Assembly (NCBI GenBank): GCA_947034885.2
Contig: OX344751.2
Span: 22,196,001 to 22,260,000 of the forward strand
DNA: 64,000 nucleotides
Direction: 5' to 3'
Source: Thuidium tamariscinum
Taxonomy: Eukaryota > Streptophyta > Bryopsida > Hypnales > Thuidiaceae
The notes below the pieces were generated by a model, which did no database searches, was not told where the DNA came from, and was given only the letters and a program-made list of their open reading frames with translations. Positions 48,144-60,965 of this stretch are shown here, piece after piece. A program made the translations under genes and the position numbers. Position 1 is the stretch's first letter, and each line of letters opens with the position of its first letter.

Positions 48144-49839
48144 GAACTGAATCCTGCTGCACACTCCCATTCGGAGTTGTGGAGGGAACCGAAGATTCCC
48201 ATGCATAATTACCTGAAGTCTTTTTATTTACCTTGGGTTCTGTGTGTTTCGCGCCCTTGCCCCCGCCTATGTGGACTTCAGCTTGTTCGTGATGCCGCGC
48301 GCGAGTGTGAGTTTGACAACCTGATTCTAGCCCTGATTGACTCCGCCGTCTAGCGCCAATGGAGACTGCCTGCAACGATTCCGTCACTATGTCCTCTGTC
48401 CGGGCGAATCGTTCGGAAGCCTGGTTCTTCATCACTGTTCACAATTCTGATACCGGTATGTTAGTCCCGTACAGTACGGCAGGTGCTGCGTGGGTCCGGA
48501 ATCCCCGCACCTGGGTTGAGTTCCCTCTGGTTTTTATTGGAAGAAAACCCCTCTTTGAGCTAATCTCCTGCACTTTTGCGACAGAAACCGGCGAAATCAG
48601 CGCACGTTCGACGGAAGCGCGAGGCTGATGCTAGTGCTACAGTATCAACGAAACTGAAGCGAGTATTCCCGTAGTTAGTACTGGTTTTCACGAGGCGTTC
48701 AAATTCAAACTGGCGTCGATCCACTCCAGGATCCTACCAAGTCCGCACAAGTACGTTCGCACTGCAAGCAGATGACGAGAAGGTGAAGCACCTCGTTTCC
48801 GCTTCCCTCCCCAAATCCCAGGAGGCTCGAACTCCTACAGGACATCAGAAGTGAGCAGGACTGAGAGGTACATTTTGCTTTCTTCAATGTACCAAATCTG
48901 CACATTTCAAGAGGTGGTCACTTTTGAGGACCACAAATGAACCCTTTTTTTCAACTTCAAAAATTTGTAACTAATTCCACAAAGCTCCAAAAAATATGAA
49001 ACAACTTGGATTAAATGCCTATTCCAAGGGTAATTTACTGAAAAATATTTCAAGATGTTTCACCTCTCCAAAATTCAGTTCTAATCCTTAGATGGTCGGT
49101 TTATGGACCTCCTATTTTACTTTGTATTAGACAAGTTGCTCGACTTTCAACATTTCACTCTAATTTATGTAATCAAATGGTGAATTTCATTAAAATGACA
49201 ATATTTTTTACCAATGGTGCAACATTCCATTAAAATGGCACGGAATATGTCAGAAATTGGACAACATTCTATTAAAATAGCTTTCAATATGTTGTATATG
49301 GCACATAAACACCATCATTTAAATGAAATTCACCATTCAATAAAAAGTTGACTAAGATACTTTTGAATTTCTTTGATGTATCCACATTACAAATTTTGAA
49401 ACCTAGATTTTCATTACATATGAGTTGTGTAAGATTGGAAAACCTAAACATTAGAAAAAAATGAGACCTGAAGAGGACTAATTGATTGTAGTCTGTAGCT
49501 AGCAATGCAAATGCACCAAAAAGGCAAACTGAATAGAAAATAAAAAATATTAAAATAAGTAATAAAAAGTACAATTTGCCATACCGCCTTTTATGATTTT
49601 ATTTTATTTTTATTTTTAATTCTTTGTATTTGCATTGTTGATACAAAGTCAAATGGTCTTTATAACACTTCATTTTTTTAATTTCTAATTCTCCACAAAA
49701 GCACTTACTGAATAGCTTCCATTGGAATTGAACCTTGTGGTTGTAGAGTCCTTGTTTCTAATCCTTGAAAGTTGAAACATCACAAGGAGTTGTCAAAGTA
49801 TCAAAAAGTGTAAAATTTGTAAAGAATTTGAATGTTCTT
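48144..49839. other. Intergenic DNA, no gene recognised
   Basis: Moderate GC to about 48900, then AT-rich. A minus-strand open frame of 216 codons (48435-47785) spans the LINE fragment and is not accepted as a gene. AACATTCYATTAAAATRGC units recur at 49220-49280. Confidence 0.5.
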
Positions 49840-50757
49840 GAGTCCTAAAGGATCATTGTTGTTTTAGGATACAAAATGGATTTAAGGAACAAGTCCCTAT
49901 GATGTCAATTTTTAGCGAACCTTTTTAAAAATCTCCCATAAGATAGAATAACTTATTTGCTTAGTAAATATAGTATCTTCTTGTTTCAATCAATGACTAA
50001 GAGCCAAAGCTATATTATGATAAGGCCAAATTTCAATTTGGCAAGTAGAAAAATAAATCCACAAAAACTTTAATTTAAATAAATAAAAAATTCTTATAGA
50101 TTTATTTTTTTGTCTACTTGTGAAACTTTAATTCATACCACATGATGTGAAAATTACAAACATTCTTTATTTTTGGAAAAAGTAAAAATTTCTTGAAAAA
50201 ATAACTAATAGCATTCATTTTTGGATGCAATTTTTAGAACTTTTCTAAAAAAATTGTTTGACAAGGTTAGGTTTTCTTGCTAGAATAATCTCATTTTTGG
50301 AATTATTATATACCAATCTTATCTTAGAGCTATTAATGATTTGATTTTCTTCTTAAAATTTGGTCCTACTTTTACTTAACAATCTTTTAAATAATGAAAT
50401 CAAGCACTTTTTTGGAAAAAAGAATTCTAATTGAGCTTTCAATGCAATTCTTCAATGAATCAAAATTTAACTTCAAAGTCCATAGTGCAAAAACATTTGA
50501 TAAATGGTGGTCAAAATCATTTGAAATTATACTTCAATATTTAAAAACTCCTTTTTCTAATTTTGAATGTTAACATCTTCTAATTTGTAGATTCAAATTC
50601 AAGAAATTTTACCATATAATCTCAAACAAGTAAAGTATAAGATTTTACACTTGGATTCTAAAAAAAGTTGTTTTGTTTTGTTTTCTTAAGTCAATACTGT
50701 AGGTATGGCAATTTTGAGTGGATTTTTGATAGAAATATGGCCTAGGACCTTTAGAAG
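49840..50757. mobile_element. Old family E relative (copy 4)
   Basis: CCTAAAGGATC near the left end, GACCTTTAGAAG then TTAA at the right (50758-50761). About 918 bp, the same size as copy 2. The interior 50230-50620 aligns with 56590-56920 (AGAGCTATTAATGATTT, CCTACTTTTACT). Confidence 0.6.
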
Positions 50758-50761
50758 TTAA

Positions 50762-53700
50762 ACTACAAATATTCTAAGTTTTGCAATGCTGAGTGTCTCT
50801 CCATTATTGTAACCACAAACATACAAACAAAGAAAATCAATATACACTATGGTTTTGATCATTGAACAAATCTTCACATTCTATAGACTAACTACAATCT
50901 CAAGATTTGAGGACTTTGATCATTTTAGGTAGTGTGGCCTATGCTAAAAATCTATACATGTTATAATTTTTTGAAGTTTGTGTTATAAATGGAATTGATG
51001 TGCATATTTATTAAGTTTATCTAAGAATTGGCAAGGAAGGCCAATTCCTTGCCAATTCAAGGAAAGCCTTCTAATGGTTTGAGGTCTAAAATCAATTTTA
51101 ATTGCAATTTGAATGGATAGCATTTCAATTGTTTCACACCAGCACAACACTTTCTATTTACTATTTAGGCATACTATATGCATATAAGGTCAATATATCC
51201 AAAATCATCACTACTTAAAACCATCACATTTAGACTCTTAAGTAACTAGAATGGAAGTATCCATTTTGCAAATCTACAAAATTTGAATTTTAGAGCATCT
51301 AGTACCAATTTATAAAATACCATACACCTATATATATTGGTACTTTGAAAATTCATTATTTATTCATAATTGTGCCACAATTCCTAAACCACATTATTTG
51401 TACCACTATGTACCAATAGGAGAGTATATTTTAACATGTTAGATGCACTAAGCTATTTCAATACGGTCATTGAGTAATTGCAATCAGTCACATGATGCAA
51501 ATAGGGCCTCTACTACCTTAAATGTTCAACTAATGCTTCGTAAATTGATTCGAAATCCCATTTCACTTGCCAACTACAACCCAATTAAAAATACATATGA
51601 TCAGATATAAAAGTAATTATACTTAGCTACAAGCCTACAATTTGTGAGAATATAGGTGCATAACTGCATATGCATTTGTATGTTACATCTTTTTGGTGAT
51701 ATTCTAGTATATTGGATTTGCCTCTCTTTTAGTTCCATGCCATTTTTATTTGTCTATTTTAGTGATTGTAGAAATTGTACATATGAAAATTGAAGTCTAT
51801 ACATATTATTTTCAATTATTCCTCACTTGTCGAATGTATTCTTGGACTTTTGGAGCTAAGAAGTTGGTTTGGTGTTTATGCCATTAATTTTCCAAAAGGT
51901 AACAAATTTAACTTGAAGAAGAAGGTCATCGAATTGTCTTTTCTCTTTTGAAGATAATTTTGTGCAATTTTAGTTTGTGTAGGTATTTGTATATTTTTAA
52001 ATTAAAAAAAAGATATACACTACATCAAACAAATAATGAATCATTTTAAATAAGAAAAATTCTACACATAGCCCTTGTCTAATTGTATCATACTCATTGA
52101 TTGCTTATTTGACTTCTACATAAGGTAACTCAATCTACCACATACAAAAATCTTATATAGATATCTATAGAATGATCCATTAAAGCCTTACATATGGCTA
52201 CAATTTCTAGTTATTATTATTAGACTAGTCAAATTTTCATATTTTTTTATTGGCAATTGAAAGGAGTTTTTATTTTTACTAGGTATTTGAATCAAAAGTT
52301 ATATTGCCATATAACTAACAAAGTATAAGAATTAATAAATTGATTAATTTTAAACATTTGGCTAGTGCAAAAATGTCATTCTAAGACAAGTTAAATTCTA
52401 TTGGCTATATTAGACACTATTGGAAAAGAAATTTTTCTTTCAACTTCAAATAATATAATCTTTCAATATCTAATGTTCAAGTTCCCCAAAAGTTTACCTC
52501 ACATTTTTGTTGTAGAGTAGTACAAATTTGTACAATTGAATTTCAAATACATAATTATATGTTTTTTTCCACAACCCTAAAAAGTTGCAATTTCTGAAAT
52601 TTTTTGTCCAATATTTGTATTAGTCCTTTAGGAGATATTTATTAGCACAATACTTGCTAATCAACCTCACATGCTAATGAAAATTCACATGCTTCAACAA
52701 AACAAACAAAAAAATCATATTAGATTCTTTAAATGATCTTTGCATAAAAAATTCATTCATTCTTATACACATTATACAAATAAAGGTGGCCAAAAAAAAA
52801 CTCATGCCATGAGTTGTTGTTTTTTGTGAAAAGGGAAAGATACTTTTACTATTTTTTTTTATCACATGCTACATGTCCAATATAAGATTGAACATAACTT
52901 CTACAAATTTTTCTCATTATATGGGCAATTCATATTGAAAACAAATGGTACATTGTCTAAGTGCTGTATAATTTTTTAAAAATCTATACTATCTATTACT
53001 CAATTGTATACTGGTACTTCAAAATATATTAAATTGCGAAAATACATGTATTGTTATGTGTAATATATAGAGTCTTTTTTCAAGCCAAACTTTGAAAATA
53101 ACAACTAAATGTAATTCAAATTGCAATTAGGTAGAAATGACTATTTTGAACTTAATTCAAATTTTCTATTCTAAATGACCTTAAAAGGAAATATTATTTT
53201 CTTGAAATTTATCACAATTGCAAATTTCAAGTTTTGTAGTGTTTTTGAGTGTTGAAACTTAGAAAATGTGGTTTCTTTATACATAGACAACTATCTCTTG
53301 AAGGAAGACAAAAAAAGAGTTAATTTTATGTTGTAAGGATGTCTGTATGGAGCCCGGAATGAAGAAAGTTTATTATTGGATGCATTTGAAACATGGAAAA
53401 TACTATTGGTGTATCTTTTAGTGAATGACCATATTCATTGAATTGTAATAAATACTTATTTTTATTTTATCTCTAAACTTCTATGGAAATGTGGTGTAAA
53501 ATTTTTCAAAAACTATAACTAGGTGGTTTGAAAGATTTTAATGTTTGGAGTTTAAAAAAGAAATTGTATTATATGCTACCTAATAGGATCAAGAAACTTT
53601 AAGTCCTATAGTAAGATTTGTGCACTCCACAATGGTGGTTATTTTGATATTTGCATCCTACATTAATTATATGAATTACATACTTGCCAAATTTTAAAAT

Positions 53701-54369
53701 AGATGTTGAATTTTGCAAAAGACACCTTCACTACTTGAGTTGCCTAAATTCTTTTATGGGTATAACTTTTGATCCAAGAACTTGATGTAGTGAATTTCTA
53801 TATACACCTTGTGTTGAAATTTCAAAAACATCCATCAAGAATTTACATCAAAAAAATCTATCTAGATTTTGAAATGATCATCCCATGACCACTTGGTTGT
53901 CTAGGAGTTAATTTCTACAAGTTTGCAATGTTTTGAGGTCCAAAACTTTTTCAAAACACTTGTACTCTAAAGCAAGTCATCTTTATTTATTCTTTAATCC
54001 CTAAAAGCTCAATGGCTTTGGACAAAACACAAAAGTGTTACAAAATATAAGTTCTATCATTTTTTTGAAGTTTCCATCAAAGAAAATAATGTAAAATACA
54101 AAAAGTAGAGGGTATCCATACAATCAAAATTATGAAACTATTTTAGACTTTCTCAAATGAATTTTGAAGATGTAACTTCAAAAATTCATCAAAAATACAA
54201 CTTCTATCTATAAGATTTAAATTTTTTTGGATTAGTCAAAATTATAATTTCTATTTATTTGTAAGAAAATGCACAAGATTTAGTAATGAGTATAGCAACA
54301 TTTTTTCCAAATAGTAAATTTGTCAACACATAAGAGGTTTTTTTAGGGCTCTAAGAGATTGTACGGTTG
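50762..54369. other. AT-rich intergenic DNA, no gene recognised
   Basis: Long AT-rich block. A family F interior fragment (GTTAATTTTATGTTGTAAGG, GTGAATGACCATATTC) lies at about 53310-53450. Otherwise nothing identified. Confidence 0.5.
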
Positions 54370-54591
54370 CTAGTATGTGAGCGTAGAAAGTGTGAGCCTA
54401 TGAGCCTAGAATTCTATACACCTATAGTATAGATGTCTATATTATAGACACCTCAATGATTTTAGTGTATTTATATTCTAAACACCTATATTATAGGTGT
54501 TTATGTTATAAACACCTTCAATGAGTGCATGATACATAATTATATTTAGGTTGACAACTCATAGGCTCACATTTCTATGCTCACATACTAG
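54370..54591. mobile_element. Fold-back MITE with ACACCTAT repeats
   Basis: Inverted arms at 54370-54404 and 54558-54591 (CTAGTATGTGAGCGTAGAAA; CTCACATACTAG) with two mismatches or so. The centre holds several ACACCTATA/TATAGGTGT palindromic units. TSD not clear. Confidence 0.7.
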
Positions 54592-56459
54592 TGTCATTGT
54601 AAAAGATTGTTTTAGTCCTGTTCATCAATCTATGAACCAATCATTGTTGGTTAGATTAAAAAAAATTGAAAAAAAATTGAAAAAATTGAAAATTTTAGTG
54701 TTTTTTCAAAAAGAATGTTAAAATATTCATTGAATATTATTACTTGATGTGGCAGTCTCTTGGCTACATCAAATCGCTTGTGTGGCAAATTTCAGCAAAT
54801 TGTGGCAGATTTTAGCGAGTTCCCAAAGTTTGGGAACTTATGGTCTTTGAATACAATCCAAAAACCTCTTATGCTTGGCAAATCAACAAAACACTTTTTG
54901 CTCTATTTCATAGAATTTTTGTTTGATTGTAGCTATCTTACTATCTTAGTTTTCAATGTAAATATTGAAAGACTAGACAATCTTTTAAAAAAACAAATAT
55001 AAAAAAATGAAAAAAAATTCATCTTGAAAATGTTATTTGAAGACAAAAAAATGGTTGCTTGAGTATTTAGGGGTTTACAAATTCAATTATATGAGCCTTT
55101 GTTAAGTTACTCAAGCTCATCCTTTAAAAATTTTAGGGTCATAATCTTCATCCATTGCAATTTTAATTTGCTTAAATTTCAAACATTGGGTCTTTCTACC
55201 TTTTAACCCTTTTCCAAATAAAGGTGAAGTTTTATCTTTCAACATTCAAGTTTAGAAAAGTAAACATGTCTCATAACTTGTCAAATTTAGTCAATATGTT
55301 GGAAAAATTGATTGAGAATACATAGAAAATAATTATTTAACAAAATGAACTTTAAATTTATATTGATGTTAATTGTGGAATTTTAATGCAAGGCTATTTT
55401 TTCTATCAAAAATAGGATCATGACTAGTAGAGAATGTCAAAAAGGAATTTCAAGAATCATATGATGTAAAAGTGTTTATAGTGGAGAAAATGAAGTTTTT
55501 TCCCTAGCTTGATTAGATTAAAAGAGTTTGAATCCTCTTAACTTAAATTTTTTGTGATAGAGATTGTAAATTTAAATTTTAGGATGTTGCATAATTGAAT
55601 TAAGATTTCAAGATAAAAATTCAAAACAAACTCATAGTTTTCATTCACCCTATTATTTTTAATGTGGAATTGTTTGAGGAATCAAACTAAATCATCAACA
55701 ATTTTTTTTTAAGTTGTTCAAATTGAATTAAGAGAAGAATTAGATATACATATATTTTTTAAGAATTTGCCAAGATAGTTGGCAAAACAACTTCATAACT
55801 TTCACAAAACTTATTCAAATGGAATGAATCAAGTCTTTCTATATGGAAAAAAATGTAATCTATAGTAATTAAATAGATAATTTTAAATATTTTTTTGATG
55901 CATGCCATTACTTTTTTTGGATTTATTGTTGTATAAGTTTTGCTTGTAGGCACCAATTGAAATAAGAAAATATTTTCCCAAAATGCTAATTCTTGCCAAA
56001 TATTGAGATCAAAGGTATTTGCTTTGACCTTTAAGAATTCTATGAGAGGACTATTGGGACTTTAGGAGTGAAGAAAAATCATAATGTGAAAAAGTGGCAT
56101 TCGATGAAAGAAAAAACTAAACTGCTAATAACTTTGATAAGAAATTTGTAAATCCCATAGTAAAAATGTTCTAGTCAAAAATATAAATATTTTTTTTCTT
56201 CATTAAAATACTATGACTTCAATTTTTATTGAAACTTTGTAAAACTTTCTCATAACTAAGGAAGAAAAACTTGTTAGCTTTGTGTAAATACAATTTTAAT
56301 TCCAAGCGGTTCTCAAGAGCAAAAGTCATGCCATTTTAAATATAATTTATGTGGCAATAGATAGAAAAGGAAATCCCTAAAACTTTGAAATCGGATTTGA
56401 AATTTTTTTCCTTGAATATCTTATATTTGTCTACATCTGAAGTTTTACAAAAAAGAAAA
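54592..56459. other. AT-rich intergenic DNA, no gene recognised
   Basis: No open frame with a recognisable product and no clear terminal repeats. Confidence 0.5.
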
Positions 56460-57046
56460 TACATCTGAAGTTTTGATTCATTTTTTTTGGATTAGTAATA
56501 CAAGAAGTATGAACAATCTTGTTTGGGGACAATTTGAGCATCTTCTTGAAAAAATAGCTTACATGATTCATTTCTTCATGCAATTTTTATAGTTTAAAAA
56601 AGAATTGTTGTATAAGGTTAAATTTTATTGTTAGAACAATATCATTGTTGGAATTATTTTATTCCAATTGATCCTATTTTAGAGCTATTAATGATTTAGT
56701 TTTTCTTTCAGTCTTGAACCTACTTTTACTCAATAATTTCTTAAAGAATGAAAATCAATCTTTTTTATATTTAATGTCTATAGTTCAAATTTTTTTCAAA
56801 TGGTAGTCAAATTTATCTAAAATTGCAAGCCATTGTTCTAAAAAACTTCATTTTCCAACTTTGAATACAAATATATTTTAATTTGTACAATCAAATTTCA
56901 TGAAATTTTTACCACATGATTTCAAACAAATAAAGTAGAAGATATTTTGGTTGGATTTAAGAATTTTTTGGTTTTCATGGATGAATGCAACAAAAATGGC
57001 AATTTTGAATGTTTTTTGAGAAAAAAGTGGCAATAGTCTTCTAGGG
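56460..57046. mobile_element. Old family E relative (copy 5), right part
   Basis: Ends TCTTCTAGGG followed by TTTA. The interior aligns with copy 4 (GAGCTATTAATGATTT, AATTTTTACCACATGAT). The left end may extend to about 56020 but is not distinct. Confidence 0.5.
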
Positions 57047-58227
57047 TTTAATGAAATAAAATTAGTTAATCCTATTTTAGAACCTATTTATAGCTCCAAA
57101 GCTTTGATATTGAAATTAAAAATCTAATAAATTTTGCAATAAGGTAAACCAATCCATTTATGTTTGCAACCAATTCCACCAACTAGACTAGTCCATTTCT
57201 ACTTCCCCCAATTTCCTTCATTCTATGACAAAATCAAGGATTTATGACAAGTTGGGATAATATGTCAATCCTTCAATAGGGGATATAATTATCTAGTTGT
57301 TGATTAGATGGTAATAGACATATCTACTTCATTTTTTTGAATGATGTAAAACAAACTTCAAATGTATACTTCCTACTTTTCATGGGTATTCATTAGGATG
57401 ATTAGGGTTCATTCTAATAATTTTATCCAAGTATTACAAATTATGAAGATAACAATGTGTGCTTCACAATTTAAGTTTTCAAAAAATCCAAAGTAGCCCT
57501 CTATAAATTGTCCTTTGGAGTTAAATTAAATATGGAATATTTTTTTGTAATTTTTAAATTCTTCATAAAATCATAAATAATCAAAAGATGAAAGGATCAA
57601 AACACAATATATCACCAAGTCATTACTAAAAAGTTGTTTTGAGACAAAAATGACAAGTGTTTCTTGCAATGACTTTATGATCCTTTGTTACTCTTTTATG
57701 CAAGCAAGAAGAAACTACATTTAAGGAGTAGCTTTGTCTAGTTGTCAAACTAAAAGCATCACTAGAAAATACAAGTCCACCTTGAATATTACTTTAATTT
57801 TTGAAAGTCAAATGGAGCTAGCTGCTAGCCTCTCTCTAAAATTTTGCTACCCAACTGAATTTGATCCTACTCTTCAAATATTGCAGAATTCCATGTTGGG
57901 TTGTGGAAAATCTTCCTTCTATCAAAATTTGGCCAATTTTGGAAAATATGCGACAGTTTGTCGTAATTTCTAAAAGCCAATTTCTACTCTGAAAACTCTA
58001 GAACTCATTTCCGATTCCTCAAGCCAAGGAAGTTCGCTCTCACGAGGTACCCGAATGCAAGAGTGAGAGCTCACAGGCAACTGAAGCTGTCGCGTGTAAA
58101 CTAACTACCTGCGCTAAATCCTCCAACTGGTCGCATTGAAGAGCCGAAAGCCCAAAAGGATCTGTCGTCAAAATGGAACCTCCCTCGCCTGCTAAAAGTG
58201 GAATCTAAAATTAAGAAACTGATTTCC
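57047..58227. other. Intergenic, with a solo family F right end
   Basis: ACAAGTGTTTCTTGCAATGAC at about 57652-57672 has no left partner nearby. GC rises from about 57970 as the gene island begins. No gene recognised. Confidence 0.5.
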
Positions 58228-58374
58228 AATCACGCTCCGCGCTCGAACGTGAATGAACAGTAGTCCACGACAATGTCGGACCTGTCGAGTCCCTCCGCCA
58301 GTGACCGCCATTTCTCAAAAAACTCCGGGGAATATACGAATTCCTGCAGTTGCACAACCCTCCAGTACTATAAA
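58228..58374 (+). promoter_or_regulatory. Promoter of lyase gene 3: shared block and TATA box
   Basis: CACGCTCCGCGCTCG, TGAATGAACAGTAGTCC and CAATGTCGGACCTG (58230-58284) correspond to the inverse of the blocks upstream of genes 1 and 2. TATAAA at 58369-58374. The start codon is only about 250 bp downstream, so no leader intron seems needed here. Confidence 0.72.
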
Positions 58375-58622
58375 GCCTCCCCTCCTGATGCATCGTTTTC
58401 ATCCCACAAGCTCCCAGCCTCTCTCAGAGTCCCAGAGCTTCCAGCCCGGACTTCAGAGTTCTTTCTGAATCTGGAATCAAGAACAGTAGCATCTGCACAG
58501 AAGGTTCTTCGAGATTGGCTCAAATTCGATCTCCAGGGATGTCATACCGGCACTGAGCTGCATTGGCATTGGGAAGCTGACGGAGTGTGATCGGGGACCG
58601 AGTTGTCAAGGATATTGACATC

Positions 58623-60495
58623 ATGGCGAGAACAGGGACTGTAGTTTCTATCAGTTTGCTGGTGGTGGTGCTGGTGGCGTCGCGATGGACAGCAACCGAA
58701 GCGAGGTCTATGCCTGGCGATTACGACACTCAGAGTTATGCTCCCACGCATGGTGGTGACCAAGACTTCCCGAATCAACCGGACGTTGATCAGGCCTCTC
58801 TGTTCGAAACCCAGTCCGACGCGCCAAGCTTCGCCACTCAAGACACGAGTTACAACTACGACCAATCTCTTGCGGCCACCACGGACGACGAGGTGTCTGA
58901 AGGCACTTTCGTGGACTCCCCTGAGACTGTGCAGGACATTGCCACGAGCTTTGCGGATGATTCGACGTATGTACCGAACGTAGAGGTGCACACGGCAGCT
59001 GAGTACGAGAATGACGAAGTTTTCTTCGACACCTCCGATGCCGATACTGTGTACAAGGCTAATGACGAGTAAGTGAAACTTCAGCTTTCTCTGACTCCTG
59101 CGAATATTCAATATTACTGAGAACACGGGAAGAATTTTCCATCCGTCTTCGTTTCGTGGGCTCATTCTCGGAATGGTCATTTCCGATTGATTATAAGCAA
59201 TGCAGAGTAGCTTAGCGGAGTTCAGAATTAGTACTAACGACTATGAGGTGACCTGTACCCCGTACACGCGACAACCAGTGAGAGTGCATAATTAATTAAT
59301 TTGTCCCTGGCGTCTGTAGCTGTTGCTAATTGTCATTGCAATTGTGCTTTGATTGTGCAGTGGGTTGAGCCTGTCTGCGGCCGACGTGTTGAACGCCACA
59401 ACCGCTGACGAGACGCTGGGGTCGCTCGCCAAGGCCATGGGCGGATGCGGCACAGGAAACCCCATCGACGACTGCTGGCGCTGCGACCCCAACTGGAAAA
59501 GCCATCGTCAAGCACTCGCCAACTGTGCCATCGGCTTCGGACGCAATGCCATCGGCGGAAAGAACGGGCCCATCTACACCGTCACCAACAATGGCGACGA
59601 CCTCACAAATCCCCGACCCGGCACGCTGCGCTATGGCGTGACCCGCAATGGACCCCTGTGGATCATCTTCGCCAGGAGCATGACCATCCGGCTGAAGGGT
59701 GAGCTCTGGGTGACGGCGTTCAAGACCCTTGATGGGCGTGGCGCCGAGGTGCACATCACCGGCGGGTCGCAAATCACCATTCAGACGACAAACAATGTCA
59801 TTGTCCACGGCTTGTACATTCACGACATCAAGCCATCGGGACCCAGCACCGTCCGCGCGTCACCCTCGAAGCTGGTGAAGCGTCCCAAGTCGGACGGCGA
59901 CGGCTTGCACATTTGGGGATCGCACGACGTGTGGGTGGACCACTGCTACCTGGCCAGGGCCACAGACGGGCTGCTGGATGTGACTCGCGGGTCAACGATG
60001 GTGACGGTGTCGAATAACTTCTTCGAGCAGCACGACAAGACGATGTTGTTGGGTGCGGACCCCAGCCACACTATGGACCGCAACATGAAGGTGACGGTGG
60101 CGTTCAACAAGTTCGGGCCGGGCTTGGTGCAGCGCTTACCGCGGTGTCGCTTTGGCGTCTTCCACGTGCTGAACAACGACTACTCTTCGGGGTGGAGCAT
60201 TTATGCGATCGGTGGCAGTGAGGACCCGACCATTCTTTCGCAGGGCAACTACTTCACCACGAGTGGCAAAAAAGAAGTGACGAAGCGCATCAACGACAAC
60301 GGTCCCATGTTCGGTGGTTGGCAGAAGTGGAACTGGGCTTCGAGCGGCGACGTTTTCGCCAAGGGCGCTTACTTCGTCGGTTCCGGCGCGAAGGCGACTT
60401 CGGCGAGCGTGTATGCGAAGGCATTCAGCACGTCATCCCGACCTGGCAACTTGGTTCCCGCCCTCACCAAGGCCGCTGGTCCCCTGAAATTGTAG
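58623..60495 (+). CDS. Secreted pectate lyase (PL1 family), gene 3, two coding exons
   Basis: Exon 1 is 58623-59068 and exon 2 is 59361-60495. The 292-nt phase-2 intron has donor GA/GTAAGT and acceptor GATTGTGCAG/TGG. Predicted 526 aa. Signal peptide about residues 1-29 (VVSISLLVVVLVAS, then EARS). Acidic region about 30-148 (DTFVD-like GTFVDSPETVQD; end EYENDEVFFDTSDADTVYKA). PL1 domain in exon 2: CGTGNPIDDCWRC near 178-190, calcium-site segment DGDGLHIWGSHDVWVDH about 327-343, TDGLLD about 350-355, catalytic-arginine segment QRLPRCR about 406-412. All expected motifs are intact, so it is likely active in cleaving homogalacturonan. Opposite orientation to genes 1 and 2. The Met before the hydrophobic stretch was chosen; another in-frame Met lies 12 codons upstream (58587). 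Confidence 0.94.
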
Positions 60496-60965
60496 ACTAA
60501 CATTGGTGCTGATTGTACGTACGATGACCAGGTGATCATCGTGTCCGTCGAAAAGGGACACCCAGACCGAGGCTGCGCTTGCAGCAGCCCGGATGCGTGC
60601 GTCCCTGGTGTAGAATTAGAAGAGCAACCTCCTCAGTCAGGCATGCGGATTGTTTTATTTTCCTGCAGCTTGTTTCATGAGAGAAGAGTTGGAACTTAGG
60701 CAAATGTCTTCTGTAGTTTAGTGTAGAGTACGTGCAACCGCTGCTACTAAGCGGGTGACTGAAGCCAGTTGCTTGCGGGCAGACGAGTTGGAACTGAGAG
60801 TTGCAGAATAGTATGATGCAATTCTGCGAATGGACCGCTGGTCGGGAGGTTGGAGCTGGATGGTGAAGAGTCGGTTGAACTGAACGATCGACGTCAGTGA
60901 AGCCCTCTCCCGAACCAGAACGAGTCGGTCTACTACGAGGGCGGGGTATCTGGAGTCGCGATACC
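60496..60965 (+). other. Conserved 3' flank / 3'UTR of lyase gene 3
   Basis: The first 240 bp or so are nearly the same as downstream of gene 2 (CTAACATTGGTGCTGATTGT, CAGCTTGTTTCATGAGAG). Similarity fades to shared islands (GAATTGCATCAT-type, GAAGCCCTCTCCCGAA). Probably holds the 3'UTR. Confidence 0.65.

Noticed and set aside
47785-48435. 216-codon minus-strand open frame
   Set aside because: It runs straight through a LINE tail fragment and its target duplications, so the frame is at least partly accidental. No domain seen.
58587-58622. Upstream in-frame Met as start of lyase gene 3
   Set aside because: It would place 12 mostly charged residues before the signal peptide. The next Met gives a normal signal peptide aligned with the paralogues.
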